Shown: one piece after another, positions 16,469 to 25,550 of the stretch
Layout: every line of letters begins with the position of its first letter
Numbering within the stretch: the first letter of the stretch is position 1
Assembly: GCA_031409875.1 (NCBI GenBank)
Contig: JANNYB010000078.1
Location: 1 to 43,635 of the forward strand
Direction: 5' to 3'
From: CALMEH01 sp031409875
GTDB taxonomy: Bacteria > Acidobacteriota > Blastocatellia > Pyrinomonadales > Pyrinomonadaceae
DNA: 43,635 nucleotides
Translations under genes and position numbers: made by a program
The notes under the pieces: generated by a model
Told to the model about the DNA's origin: nothing
The model's input: the letters and a program-made list of their open reading frames with translations, nothing else
Databases searched by the model: none

Positions 16469-16606
16469 TTCGTTTGCTGCACGGTCAAAATATCGGCGAC
16501 AAGTGAATTGCCCCAATGACATCGAACGAGTCGCTTTTGTAGAATTTCGAGCGGCGAATCTTTTCTAATCCGCCTTTTCGGAACCGGTTCAAAATACCCG
16601 AAAATA

Positions 16607-16801
16607 ATGGCAATAAGAAATATCCCAAATAACCACCATCAAATTTCGGCAATTATTAATGCTTTACGCCGCGTCCAAAACGATATGTTGCGCGATCATC
16701 TATCGGCACTCGGCGAAGCCATCATTGCCGGAAATCTTTCGCCGCAGGAAAGGCGCGAAATGGCAGACGAACTTGCCGCGCTGTTCAAGCAATTATCATA
16801 A
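16607..16801 (+). CDS. Small hypothetical protein
   Basis: A possible 64-residue protein, MAIRNIPNNHHQISAI at the start and LSPQERREMADELAALFKQL at the end. Composition and predicted helices look like a real small soluble protein rather than a chance frame, and it lies divergent from xfp. There is no clear ribosome binding site before the ATG and no recognisable family. The downstream 150 bp to the next gene on the other strand hold nothing I can name. Confidence 0.45.
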   Translation: MAIRNIPNNHHQISAIINALRRVQNDMLRDHLSALGEAIIAGNLSPQERREMADELAALFKQLS

Positions 16802-16949
16802 GAAAAATTCGATAGGTTCTGTTTCAAAGAACGAATTTGGGAAGCGAAAAGTGTCGTTGCGTATTCGTTTCGTAACATCGCATCGCCTGTCAATTTATCA
16901 AGGTTGTTGCAGTTAGTTTTTTTCGATAAAGTATTCTTGCCGTTCAATT

Positions 16950-17159
16950 TTATTTCTTCATAAATCTGGCAAAGATAGCGACAATTCCGACCGATAACAG
17001 CCCTGAACCGAGCAAATACCACATAACCGAAATACTGTCAGAAAAGAAATAATAAAAAATTACCGCCAGCAATCCCCAAATTATTAAAATTAGAGTCGCT
17101 AACAAAAACCAAATAAAGAAGCCTTGCCATAATGTTGTTAATTCTTTGCTTTCTTTCAT
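16950..17159 (-). CDS. Small membrane protein with two helices
   Basis: A protein of 69 residues with two hydrophobic segments (WFLLATLILIIWGLLAVIFY and YLLGSGLLSVGIVAIFARF) and a basic C-terminus. The ATG at 17159 directly abuts the stop codon of the FAD oxidoreductase, so the two are translationally linked. It is the last gene of the long minus-strand run starting at 33259. No family recognised. Confidence 0.65.
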   Translation of the reverse strand: MKESKELTTLWQGFFIWFLLATLILIIWGLLAVIFYYFFSDSISVMWYLLGSGLLSVGIVAIFARFMKK

Positions 17160-18491
17160 TTATTGAACACTCCTTTTTATCAATTCACTCATTTTTCGTT
17201 GCGTCCGATGATGCACATCTTCCATAAAAATGTGCATAAATTCGCCGTTTCGCCCAACGCTGTAAAGATTTTCGATGCCTGTTCCGTTTGCAAATTCTTG
17301 CCGTTCAGTTTCGTATTCACGCAAAAAAACAGGATATGCAATTGGCGTTCGCATCACGCGACAACCTTCGTAGCGTTTTTTCACATCAGGAATAATCGGC
17401 TTTAAGTTTTCAACGCAAAATTCACCCAATTTCTCATCATCCATTTGCCAAAATTCATCGTCTTTTTCGCAACCGATGTCCACCGTGATAATGGTTTTTC
17501 CAGATGGAGCAAGCCACGGCATCGAGAGCGGTGTTTCGGTCAAACGGAAAAAAGGGAACTCGTTTTCCGGTGTCCAAGTAACAACGTCGGGAAGCAGTCC
17601 ACGCCCATTCAGACGTAAATTGACAAAAACCATCGGGCGATAACGAAAGCGTGAAAGATGTTCTAAACGATCTGTGCCTTCGACAATTTTCCCCAAAATA
17701 TTAATCGGCGCGGTGCTGATTACTGCCGAAGCCTCAATCTCGTCGCCGTTACTGCGAACTCCGACGGCTTTATTTCCGTCAACCAAAATCTTTTCTATCG
17801 GCGAATCAAGTTTGATAATATCGGTTAAATCCTCGGCTAATTTTTGGCATAAAGTTCCGATACCGCCTTCGGGATAAACGTGATAAACGCTGGCTTTTTC
17901 AGGCAATTCGCGGCTATAACCGCAGGAAACAGCGCGGCGTGTCAGACGTGAAGCGAGCTTTAACCAAAGGGTTTGACCAATGCCGCTTGAAATCCCGTCG
18001 CCGACTGCCGGAGATAAATCTTCGGCTTTTGCTCCCGACCACGCTTCGGTTAATGGAATCGCCACTTCGTTTGCCAAAGCCGTGCCGTAATTGCCGCGAA
18101 ACCATTCCGCTGCCGATTCGGGTTTTTGATTATTGCCAAACGATTTTAATTTGGTCGAAACGCCGCTGATCGTCATTCGCGGAACTCGCATTAACCCGAA
18201 AGGATGACTGTAACTTTTGCCGCCGAGCCAGACTGTTTCGGCATAATGTCGAACCGTGCGGCATTTATCACGAATTCCGACATTTTTTGCCAGACGATTG
18301 GTGATAAAATGCGCTCCGAAATCGTAGGTAAAGCCGTCTGTATCGTGAAAACTCTGGGCGAGTCCGGCAATTTTGTTACCGGCTTCATAGAGAAGAACCG
18401 GAATATTATTACTTCGTAGAAAATTCGCGGCGGTCAGTCCGGCTAAACCGGCTCCAAGAATCACGACAGGTTTTTTAGTTTCTAAGGGCAT
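17160..18491 (-). CDS. FAD-dependent oxidoreductase of the protoporphyrinogen-oxidase/amine-oxidase superfamily
   Basis: A 443-residue flavoprotein. The N-terminus VVILGAGLAGLTAANFLRSN with the acidic LLYEA after strand 2 is the FAD-binding Rossmann motif. GFTYDFGAHFITN is the family's second conserved block. AVISTAPINIL and a C-terminal IENLYSVGRNGEFMHIFMEDV complete the flavin-binding pattern. Overall layout is like NAD(P)-binding amine oxidases, protoporphyrinogen oxidase-like proteins and UDP-galactopyranose-mutase-like proteins, and the substrate cannot be assigned. It starts 11 bp after the methyltransferase stop and abuts the next small membrane gene. The neighbouring methyltransferase suggests a lipid, glycan or small-metabolite pathway rather than metal export itself. 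Confidence 0.8.
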   Translation of the reverse strand: MPLETKKPVVILGAGLAGLTAANFLRSNNIPVLLYEAGNKIAGLAQSFHDTDGFTYDFGAHFITNRLAKNVGIRDKCRTVRHYAETVWLGGKSYSHPFGLMRVPRMTISGVSTKLKSFGNNQKPESAAEWFRGNYGTALANEVAIPLTEAWSGAKAEDLSPAVGDGISSGIGQTLWLKLASRLTRRAVSCGYSRELPEKASVYHVYPEGGIGTLCQKLAEDLTDIIKLDSPIEKILVDGNKAVGVRSNGDEIEASAVISTAPINILGKIVEGTDRLEHLSRFRYRPMVFVNLRLNGRGLLPDVVTWTPENEFPFFRLTETPLSMPWLAPSGKTIITVDIGCEKDDEFWQMDDEKLGEFCVENLKPIIPDVKKRYEGCRVMRTPIAYPVFLREYETERQEFANGTGIENLYSVGRNGEFMHIFMEDVHHRTQRKMSELIKRSVQ

Positions 18492-18502
18492 AATTTTTCC
18501 AG

Positions 18503-19465
18503 CTACAAAGGACGCTTCAAAATCACATTGAGTAATGCGCCACGTCCGGCAAAGTTGTGCAAAATATCGAAAATCGTGAAAACTCCGAGTGATACGGTTG
18601 ATTTCAAACTGAATTGTTTAATCAACCAATTCGGAGCATTTTTATCGGTCAAAAAGTTGCGAATCGAATACACCCAATTCACCGGACTGACTTGTGTAGT
18701 CAATGTTTCGACTTCCATTTCAATTTTTTCCGCTAACAAACCGATAGTTTTTTTATTGAATAAATTCCAATGTCGCGGAAAATGATAGCCGCCCCAAAAG
18801 CGTTTTTTTGACAACGTAAAATCGAGCGAATCTGTATTATCGGTAACGATTACAATTCGACCACCCGGACGCAAAAGTGAACGAACTTCACGCAAAAGCT
18901 GTGGCGGATTAGCAACGTGTTCGATGGTTTGAATCAAAATTGCCAGATCATAAGATTCAGCTTTTAAATCAAGATTTTCGAGTAATCCGCAATGAACGGT
19001 TAAGCCTTTCTTTTTCGCCATCGAAGCGGCGCGTTCGTCGGCATCAACGCCTTCGAGCGTCCACGTTTTCTTACCAAAATCCTTGAGCAATTCGAGATGA
19101 AAGCCGTCGCCGCAACCGATGTCAATAATTCTTGCGTCTTCAGGCAAGTTTTTACACCAACTTAATAAACGATTAGCTTCAAGCCTTCGCCGAACTTTGA
19201 AAACAAAACCAAATTCACTTTCGGAAAACTCAAAGGCGTGATAATTAGGCGGATAAATTCGCTCAAACTCGTCAAACGTCGGGCGCGGATTCAGATAAAC
19301 CAAACTACATTCGCAGCATTGCATCGCTGTAAATTTGGCAGAACTTGTGCGATATTCAAAATCTTCGCCGGTGCCGACTATTTCGGCATTGTCCTGTTCG
19401 CACAAACAACATTGCGTGGCTGTCAGTTTGAGTAATAAATCATTTTTTTTCTGAAGTTTAGTCAT
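18503..19465 (-). CDS. Class I SAM-dependent methyltransferase with N-terminal zinc ribbon
   Basis: A protein of about 320 residues. The N-terminus carries two Cys pairs, QCCLCEQDN and QCCECSLVYLNPRP, that can bind zinc, an arrangement common in Methyltransf_23-type enzymes acting on sugars or lipid-linked substrates. The SAM site follows: ARIIDIGCGDGFHLELL, then LEGVDADERAA, SYDLAILIQTIEHV and LLRPGGRIVIVTDN. ATG 19465 is preferred over the longer frame to 19546, because the extension overlaps the SnoaL-like gene. The substrate is unknown. It pairs with the FAD oxidoreductase downstream (11 bp). Confidence 0.82.
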   Translation of the reverse strand: MTKLQKKNDLLLKLTATQCCLCEQDNAEIVGTGEDFEYRTSSAKFTAMQCCECSLVYLNPRPTFDEFERIYPPNYHAFEFSESEFGFVFKVRRRLEANRLLSWCKNLPEDARIIDIGCGDGFHLELLKDFGKKTWTLEGVDADERAASMAKKKGLTVHCGLLENLDLKAESYDLAILIQTIEHVANPPQLLREVRSLLRPGGRIVIVTDNTDSLDFTLSKKRFWGGYHFPRHWNLFNKKTIGLLAEKIEMEVETLTTQVSPVNWVYSIRNFLTDKNAPNWLIKQFSLKSTVSLGVFTIFDILHNFAGRGALLNVILKRPL

Positions 19466-19490
19466 CAATTGGATTAAGCCTGCATTAACT

Positions 19491-20018
19491 TTACTCTTCT
19501 GATTTCTGCGGTGTTGGCGTTGGCGAAGGAGCGCGACGCGGCGCACTCGAATGCCAATGGACGATGCGCCATTTTCCGTCGCGTTTTTCTAAAATCGCCG
19601 TGGCAAGTCCGCCACTTTCTATTTTTCTGGCTTCGATTTCAGCAGAAAGTTTATATTTGAAAGTCGCCCAAGCAGTTTTGCCGTCAACCTTTACTTTCAA
19701 ATCTGAAAAGGTGTATTTCGTGTTTTTGAATTCTTTGAGTTCTGGGGCGAGATGATTGTTTCGATAATCATTCCAGCCATAATTGGCGTGTCCACTTTCA
19801 AAAACAGTCACGTCTTCGGTGTTTGCCCAAACTTTGTCGAGTTCAGCTAAATCGCCTTTTTCGACTGCTTGCGCTTCTCTGGTCAAAACGTCCGTGACGG
19901 CTTTTACTTCATTGCTTTGTGCCGAAACGCCTCCGTAAAAATTGAACCCGACGACCGCTGCCAGAGATACTAAAAACGGCGCGGCAATTAAAATTTTTCT
20001 CCAATTCATTTTTTTCAT
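19491..20018 (-). CDS. Exported SnoaL/NTF2-like (DUF4440-type) protein
   Basis: A protein of 175 residues with a signal peptide (ILIAAPFLVSLAAVVGFNFY, cleavage probably after VSAQ). The mature part is a cone-shaped NTF2-like fold: helix VLTREAQAVEKGDLAELDKV, then WANTEDVTVFESGHANYGW, AWATFKYKLSAEI and KRDGKWRIVHWHSS, the usual SnoaL/DUF4440 ending. It finishes with a Pro/Thr-rich tail. The ribosome binding site is AGGAGG. Members of this fold are enzymes or binding proteins; no catalytic residues can be assigned. Periplasmic location is likely. Confidence 0.75.
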   Translation of the reverse strand: MKKMNWRKILIAAPFLVSLAAVVGFNFYGGVSAQSNEVKAVTDVLTREAQAVEKGDLAELDKVWANTEDVTVFESGHANYGWNDYRNNHLAPELKEFKNTKYTFSDLKVKVDGKTAWATFKYKLSAEIEARKIESGGLATAILEKRDGKWRIVHWHSSAPRRAPSPTPTPQKSEE

Positions 20019-20050
20019 TATTTCAAATTCTCCTCCTCAAGTTAGTAAAA

Positions 20051-20470
20051 TTAAGTTTTCTTGAACTTTCCCACTAGCCAAATTGCCAGCGGGACAAGCA
20101 AAGTCAACTGCAAAAAAGGCAAAAGTCCGGTTTCCAAAAAGGGTATGACAATCATCATCTCGTTGTATGACCAGAGGTTGAAAAGACGGGCAAACCACTC
20201 GAAAAATACCGCGCACCACGCTCCGAAAAAAGCGGCGGCAAGATAAAATTTCACGCTCCTCGATTTAATCAGCGATTTCAATACTCTGTAAATCAACGCC
20301 GTAACAGCCGCATCAATAACCGATGCCAGCGTGCAAAAGAAAAAAACTTGCAGGCGGCTTGCTTCGGGCTTAATCTCAAAAGCGAACATCTGCACCATTT
20401 CCCATATCCAATTCAATCCAAAAGCCGTTATCGGCAATGTCAAATAAAAATTTACTACTCTCTTTTGCAT
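20051..20470 (-). CDS. Four-helix membrane protein, unknown function
   Basis: A protein of 139 residues with about four hydrophobic segments (FYLTLPITAFGLNWIWEMV, VFFFCTLASVIDAAVTALIY, FYLAAAFFGAWCAVFFEWF and LLPFLQLTLLVPLAIWLVG). Conserved-looking polar residues (N-W-I-W-E near the start, D in helix 2) sit inside the membrane. No family is recognised. It lies 45 bp after the RND pump stop and is followed by the SnoaL-like gene. Confidence 0.65.
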   Translation of the reverse strand: MQKRVVNFYLTLPITAFGLNWIWEMVQMFAFEIKPEASRLQVFFFCTLASVIDAAVTALIYRVLKSLIKSRSVKFYLAAAFFGAWCAVFFEWFARLFNLWSYNEMMIVIPFLETGLLPFLQLTLLVPLAIWLVGKFKKT

Positions 20471-20515
20471 CTTTTATCTCAAAACAAACCCTTCGCGTCT
20501 TTTTCACCAAATAAT

Positions 20516-23500
20516 TTAATCGCTCAAAACCGGCTTTGAAGTGTCAGGCTCAAACGGCGGCACGTCTTCATCCTGCGGCTTTTCCGGTTCGCCCCATTCG
20601 CTTTTGCCTGTTAATTTTCCTTCGCGTTCGGCGATAATTCTTTCCGCTGAAGGTCGTCCGAATTTATAAAAAACGGCGGGTGTAACAATCTGGTCAAGCA
20701 ACGTCGAAGTGATAATTCCGCCGAGGACAACGAGCGCCAAAGGATGCAAAATTTCTTTTCCGGGCGCGTCCGCCGCAATCGCTAACGGCAAAAGTGAAAG
20801 TCCAGCGGTTAATGCTGTCATCATCACGGGGACGAGTCTTTCCAGCGAACCGCGAATAATCATTTCTTCGGTAAAATTTTCGCCTTCTTCTTTCATTAAA
20901 TGGAGGTAATGCGAAATCATCATAATTCCGTTGCGCGAGGTGATGCCGACGAGCGAGATAAATCCGACGAGCGTGGCAATTGAGAAAACGCCGCCCGACA
21001 AAAGCAGAGCGATGACCGCACCGATTAAAGCGAGCGGAATGTTAATCATCACTTGAAGCGCGGAACGCCAATCGCCGAGTGCTTTTATCAATAAAAAGAA
21101 AATGGCGACGAGCGAAAAAAACGTCAGCAGCGATAGTGTCCGCGTAGCTTCGCGTGTCGCCTCAAATTGTCCGCCGTATTCGATGAAATATCCTTCGGGA
21201 AGCTGAACTTGAGCGGCGATTTTTTGCTGAATTTCCTGCGCGACCGAGCCTAAATCGCGTCCGGCGACATTTGAACCGATGACGATGCGGCGTTTCGTGT
21301 TTTCGCGCAAAATCTGATTCGGTCCCGGCAAATTTTCGATTGTGGCAACGGCAGAAATCGGGATTTGCGTTCCGTTTGGCGCATCAATCGTCACATTTTT
21401 GAGCGCGTCCAAACTGCTCCGCGAAGCATCGTCAAAACGCACCACGACATCATAACGCCGCGCTCCATCAAGTGCTTGCGAAACGGTGCGTCCGTTTAAA
21501 GCAGTTTCCAGAGTTCGCGTAATTTCGCCCGGTTGCAATCCGTATTGAGCGGCTTTGGCGCGGTCAACATTAAAGCGAATTTGCGGAATCAAAACCTGTC
21601 TTTCAATCGAAACATCGGTCGCGCCTTCGACGGTGTTGATTGCGTTGCGGATTTCTTCCGCCTTTGAGCGAAGTGTTGCCAAATCGTCGCCGAAAAGTTT
21701 GACGGCAATTTGAGCGCGAACGCCTGATTGCAGATGGTCGAGGCGGTGCGAAATCGGCTGTCCGACATTTGTGGTTACGCCCGGCACGACTGCGAGTTTC
21801 GCACGAATGTCTGTCAGAATTTCTTCGCGGGTGCGGGTTGATTCCTTCAAATCAACGTCAATTTCGGTGTAATGAACTCCTTCGGCATGTTCGTCAAGTT
21901 CGGCGCGTCCGGTGCGTCTGCCCGTGGAAATCACTTCGGGAACTTCTAAAATCAATTTTTCGGAAATCTGTCCGATGCGGTTCGATTCGGCGAGCGAAGT
22001 TCCGGGATTTGCCTGCACATTAACCGTTAAAGTTCCTTCGTTAAATTCAGGCAAAAACGACGTGCCGACAAACGGCAAAGTCGCCATCGTCAGCGCAAAT
22101 AAGACGACCGTGCCAACCATAATTTTATACGGATGGCGAAGCGTCCAATGCAGCAGTTTTTCGTCGTATTTTTTTAAGAACCGCACGAGAAAACTATCTG
22201 TTTCTTCCTTCATCGCCTTCATTTTCGGCAGTAAATATGAAGCCAAAACGGGCGTTACGGTCAGAGAAACGAAAAGGGAAGCGACCAACGCGGTAATATA
22301 CGCCAAACCAAGCGGCGCGAGCAATCTGCCTTCGACTCCAGTCAGCATAAACAGCGGCAGAAAGACGAGCGCGACGATAATCGTGGCGTAAACGATTGAC
22401 GAGCGAATTTCGAGCGATGCGTGATAAATAACTTCGAGCGACGGGCGCGGATTCGGACTGTTTTTATTTTCACGAAGCCTGCGAAAGACATTTTCGACAT
22501 CAACAATCGCGTCGTCAACGAGTTCGCCAATCGCAACCGCCAAACCGCCGAGCGTCATCGTATTGATTGAAATTCCGAACGCCCAAAGCACCAAAAAAGT
22601 AACGACAAATGACAGCGGAATCGCCGTCAGCGTAATAAATGTCGTGCGGAAATTGAGCAGAAATAAAAATAAAACAATCGTTACCAGAATCGCACCGTCG
22701 CGCAGGGCTTCGATGACATTCGAGATTGAATTGTCAATAAAACTTGCTTGGCGGAAAAGTTTTGGATTGATTTCAACATCCGGCGGCAGAGTTTTTTGCA
22801 GTTCTTTAACCGCTTCGTCAACTTTTTCGGTCAAATCCAAGGTTGAAGCACCAGGTTGTTTCTGCACGGAAACGATAACGGCGGGTTTGCCGTTCGTTCC
22901 GGCATCGCCGCGTTTGATGCGTGCGCCAAACTGCACATCAGCGACATCGCCGAGTTTGATTGACGTGTTGTTTCGATAGGCGACAACCGTTTGTTTGAGT
23001 TCATCAATCGTGTAAAATCTGCCTAAATTTCTGACGAGATATTCCTGCGATTGAGCATCAACAAAACCGCCGGTTGAATTGGCATTAGATTTTTCGAGCG
23101 CGGTTGAAACTTCTTCGATGGTAACGCCGAACTGCTTTAATTTTTCGGGCGAAACGAGTGCCTGATATTGTTTGACACCGCCGCCAATCGGGATAACTTG
23201 CGAAACTCCTGTAATCGTCAAAAGACGCGGGCGAATCGTCCAATCGGCGAGCGTTCTGAGTTCGAGCGGATCGGTTTTGCCGTCTTTCGATGAAACCGCG
23301 ATGAGCATAATCTCGCCCATAATCGAGGAAATCGGCGCGAGAAACGGCGAAACTCCGGGCGGAAGTTGTTCGCGGGCTTCGGTGATTTTTTCCGAAACAA
23401 GCTGGCGATTGCGGTAAATATCCGTTCCCCAATCGAACTCGACATAAACAATGCTCAAGCCAATGCCGCTGACCGAACGCACCCGCGAAACGCCCGGAAC

Positions 23501-23722
23501 GCCGTTCATCACCGTTTCAATCGGATAAGAAACCTGCGTTTCGACTTCTTCGGGTGCGAGTCCGTTGGCTTCAGTCAAAATCGTAATCGTCGGTTTGTTG
23601 AGGTCGGGAAAAACGTCAACCGGCAGATTGAACGCGACATAACCGCCCCAAACCAGAAGCAGAGCCGAAATTGCCACGACAATCAGCCGATTTTGTAATG
23701 CCCATTTGATAATTGCGTTCAT
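20516..23722 (-). CDS. CusA/CzcA-type heavy-metal efflux RND pump
   Basis: Inner-membrane proton-driven pump of 1068 residues, the normal length for HME-RND proteins. It begins MNAIIKWALQNRLIVV, then FNLPVDVFPDLNKPTI. The central TM4 block AIGELVDDAIVDVENVFRRL carries the acidic proton-relay residues, with a DD pair instead of the DGAVV of classical CzcA. The second half repeats the fold (LVGFISLVGITSRNGIMM). The C-terminal tail is acidic and Pro-rich. Its operon supplies an outer-membrane factor (31054-32616) and an adaptor (28472-30430), but these lie far upstream with several metal-binding proteins between. Cupredoxins and DUF305 next door favour copper or silver; ion specificity is inference. 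The ribosome binding site AGGA lies in the end of the methyltransferase gene. Confidence 0.93.
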   Translation of the reverse strand: MNAIIKWALQNRLIVVAISALLLVWGGYVAFNLPVDVFPDLNKPTITILTEANGLAPEEVETQVSYPIETVMNGVPGVSRVRSVSGIGLSIVYVEFDWGTDIYRNRQLVSEKITEAREQLPPGVSPFLAPISSIMGEIMLIAVSSKDGKTDPLELRTLADWTIRPRLLTITGVSQVIPIGGGVKQYQALVSPEKLKQFGVTIEEVSTALEKSNANSTGGFVDAQSQEYLVRNLGRFYTIDELKQTVVAYRNNTSIKLGDVADVQFGARIKRGDAGTNGKPAVIVSVQKQPGASTLDLTEKVDEAVKELQKTLPPDVEINPKLFRQASFIDNSISNVIEALRDGAILVTIVLFLFLLNFRTTFITLTAIPLSFVVTFLVLWAFGISINTMTLGGLAVAIGELVDDAIVDVENVFRRLRENKNSPNPRPSLEVIYHASLEIRSSIVYATIIVALVFLPLFMLTGVEGRLLAPLGLAYITALVASLFVSLTVTPVLASYLLPKMKAMKEETDSFLVRFLKKYDEKLLHWTLRHPYKIMVGTVVLFALTMATLPFVGTSFLPEFNEGTLTVNVQANPGTSLAESNRIGQISEKLILEVPEVISTGRRTGRAELDEHAEGVHYTEIDVDLKESTRTREEILTDIRAKLAVVPGVTTNVGQPISHRLDHLQSGVRAQIAVKLFGDDLATLRSKAEEIRNAINTVEGATDVSIERQVLIPQIRFNVDRAKAAQYGLQPGEITRTLETALNGRTVSQALDGARRYDVVVRFDDASRSSLDALKNVTIDAPNGTQIPISAVATIENLPGPNQILRENTKRRIVIGSNVAGRDLGSVAQEIQQKIAAQVQLPEGYFIEYGGQFEATREATRTLSLLTFFSLVAIFFLLIKALGDWRSALQVMINIPLALIGAVIALLLSGGVFSIATLVGFISLVGITSRNGIMMISHYLHLMKEEGENFTEEMIIRGSLERLVPVMMTALTAGLSLLPLAIAADAPGKEILHPLALVVLGGIITSTLLDQIVTPAVFYKFGRPSAERIIAEREGKLTGKSEWGEPEKPQDEDVPPFEPDTSKPVLSD

Positions 23723-23725
23723 CTG

Positions 23726-24397
23726 CTAATTTTTCCTGAAGTGCGCGATAAAAGCGTAACGTCGTCCGACTGCCGAAATGCTGAACTCGCCCGTGTTTTC
23801 TTGGCGTAATTCTTTCAAAAATTCCAGAAATTCCGGGCGGGCATAAACTTTGAAAAGTCCGAGCCACCATTGCCGAACCCTGTTAAACCAAGCGGGCAAA
23901 CCCGCGCCGTCCCAGAAATCGAGAATGTATAAATCTCCGTTCGGTTGAAGATTTTCAAGGGCATTTCTTAAAGCCGCCTGCCACGCCGGAAACATCGAAA
24001 GCGAATAGGAAATAAAGATTTTGTCGAAAGGCACGTCAAGCCGGAAAGTGTTTCGATAATCGAATTCTTCCGCCAAACCTTGCCGCAAAATGAGGTCTTT
24101 TTGTTTATTTTGCCTATCAATTTTCGCTCCGGCAGTTTTCAGCATTTCGTCCGAAGCATCGAGTCCGTAAATTCTCGCTGGCGGCTCAATTTGCGAAAGT
24201 TTCAGCAGATTTCTGCCCGTTCCGCAACCGACTTCCAAAACTCGCTCTCCAGGCTGGACATTCATTTGCCGCAACAAATCATCACGTCCGAAAAGAAAGA
24301 AACGGCGCGTCAAATCGTAAAAATGACGCTGAAAGCGATAAAGATTATTTAATCGCTCACGCTGATTTTCAGGTTTTGCTAATTGCGCCGTTTCCAT
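23726..24397 (-). CDS. Class I SAM-dependent methyltransferase, BtaB-like
   Basis: A protein of 223 residues. SAM-binding motif I is VLEVGCGTGRNLLKL, motif II YGLDASDEML, and the N-terminal phrase HFYDLTRRFFLFGRD preceding it is like BtaB, which trimethylates the betaine lipid headgroup. The substrate region FDKIFISYSLSMFPAW, and YILDFWD after NLQPNGD, fit the same family. BtaA, its usual partner, is not in the window, so the activity may be on another aminoacyl-lipid or small molecule. It is tightly spaced between DUF305 and the RND pump (3-12 bp), a position where a metal-resistance role would be expected. Confidence 0.75.
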   Translation of the reverse strand: METAQLAKPENQRERLNNLYRFQRHFYDLTRRFFLFGRDDLLRQMNVQPGERVLEVGCGTGRNLLKLSQIEPPARIYGLDASDEMLKTAGAKIDRQNKQKDLILRQGLAEEFDYRNTFRLDVPFDKIFISYSLSMFPAWQAALRNALENLQPNGDLYILDFWDGAGLPAWFNRVRQWWLGLFKVYARPEFLEFLKELRQENTGEFSISAVGRRYAFIAHFRKN

Positions 24398-24409
24398 ATT
24401 TCTAACTTT

Positions 24410-25109
24410 TTACTTCGACCATTTTTCCTTCCACTCGTTCATCATTTTTATCTCGGCTTCCTGCGCTTTGATAATGTTTCCGGCGAGCGTTTTGATTTCC
24501 GGTTTTTCGCTTTTCTGTAAGGCTTCTTTCGCCATCGTAACCGCTCCGGCGTGATGCGGAATCATCATTTCGATAAATGCCAAATCGAAAGCCTTTATCC
24601 TTCGAGTTCGACAGTTTCGACATATCCATTTTCATCGAATCCATCATTCCGGGCATTTCCATATTCATCGCTTTCGGCGCACCTTTAAACCATTTTTCGC
24701 GCCAATCTTTCATCTGTCCGATTTCCTTTTCCTGATCGGCGATGATCTGCTTGCCGAACTTGATAATCTCGGCATTCTGCGTTTTTCCGTCAATCATTTT
24801 CGCCATCTCAACCGCGCCTGTGTGATGCGCCGTCATCGTGTCAATAAACTGCAAATCATACGGCGCAGATGCGGCGTTTGCATCAGATTTCATTCCCGAA
24901 TGATTCATCGGCATATTCGAGTTCATCGGCATCGAATTTTGATTCATTCCGCTCATATTCATTGACGAATTGTTATTCATCATCGAGTTATGATTCATTC
25001 CGCCGTGATTCATCGCTGAATTGCTGTTGGTTGCCGTTTGATTGCAAGCCGCTCCCAAAATGGTGAGTCCGACTATCAAAACTAGACCTAAATAAGTAAC
25101 TTGTTTCAT
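24410..25109 (-). pseudogene. DUF305 lipoprotein, tandem domain, with a frameshift
   Basis: Copper-associated exported protein. A signal with lipobox LGAAC (Cys 22) is followed by a Met/Asn/His-rich linker (31-73) and a DUF305 domain (YDLQFIDTMTAHHTGAVEMA). After residue about 171 the long frame turns to nonsense (GFRFGIYRNDD). The next frame continues instead with AFDLAFIEMMIPHHAGAVTM, AKEALQKSEKPEIKTLAGN and NEWKEKWSK, a second complete DUF305 domain, stopping at 24410. Removing one base in the AAAGG run near 24591-24597 restores a single protein of about 232 residues. If not corrected, the continuing frame ends at 24402. The defect may be a real mutation or an assembly error; no slippery-site logic was recognised. 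DUF305 proteins are usually linked to copper resistance. Confidence 0.8.
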
Positions 25110-25135
25110 TTTTTAACCCCTTTTTCTACTGAAAT

Positions 25136-25525
25136 CTATTGTGCGACAATCGTTCCTTTATACATTCCCATTCCGCAGGTAAAACTTATATTTCCGGTTT
25201 CACTTGGCGTAATTTTAATGGTGACGGATTTGCCAATAGGCAAATCTTTCGTGATATTGAGCGACGGAAAAGCAACCTTGTTGCCGCAACCCTCTTTACT
25301 TGTGCGTTTGAAAATCAGCGTTAAAGGAGAGCCTTCTTCAGCACTAATACTTGAAGGACTAAAGCCTTTTTTACTAACATTTATCCGCACGGTTTTCGGA
25401 TGCGCGAACTTTTTCTTGACATTATTTTTCCCGTAGATCGGGTTCGCAAACGCGGCGTTTCCGCCGAATAACATCGCCACCATCATCGAAGCGGCAACGA
25501 TTGATTTCATAATTTGTTTTTTCAT
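25136..25525 (-). CDS. Exported cupredoxin-like protein
   Basis: A protein of 129 residues with a signal peptide (SIVAASMMVAMLFGGNAAFA). The rest is one cupredoxin barrel: VRINVSKKGFSPSSISAEEG, then LIFKRTSKEGCGNKVAFP and TPSETGNISFTCGMGMYKG. Copper ligands appear to be the Cys in EGCGN and the Cys/Met set in TCGMGM; the His of classical blue-copper sites is absent, so this may be a carrier rather than an electron-transfer site. It is a close relative of the C-terminal domain of the next gene upstream (25551-26780). Periplasmic copper or silver binding in support of the RND pump is the likely role. Confidence 0.78.
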   Translation of the reverse strand: MKKQIMKSIVAASMMVAMLFGGNAAFANPIYGKNNVKKKFAHPKTVRINVSKKGFSPSSISAEEGSPLTLIFKRTSKEGCGNKVAFPSLNITKDLPIGKSVTIKITPSETGNISFTCGMGMYKGTIVAQ

Positions 25526-25550
25526 ATTTAATTTCTCCTGTTTTTTATTT

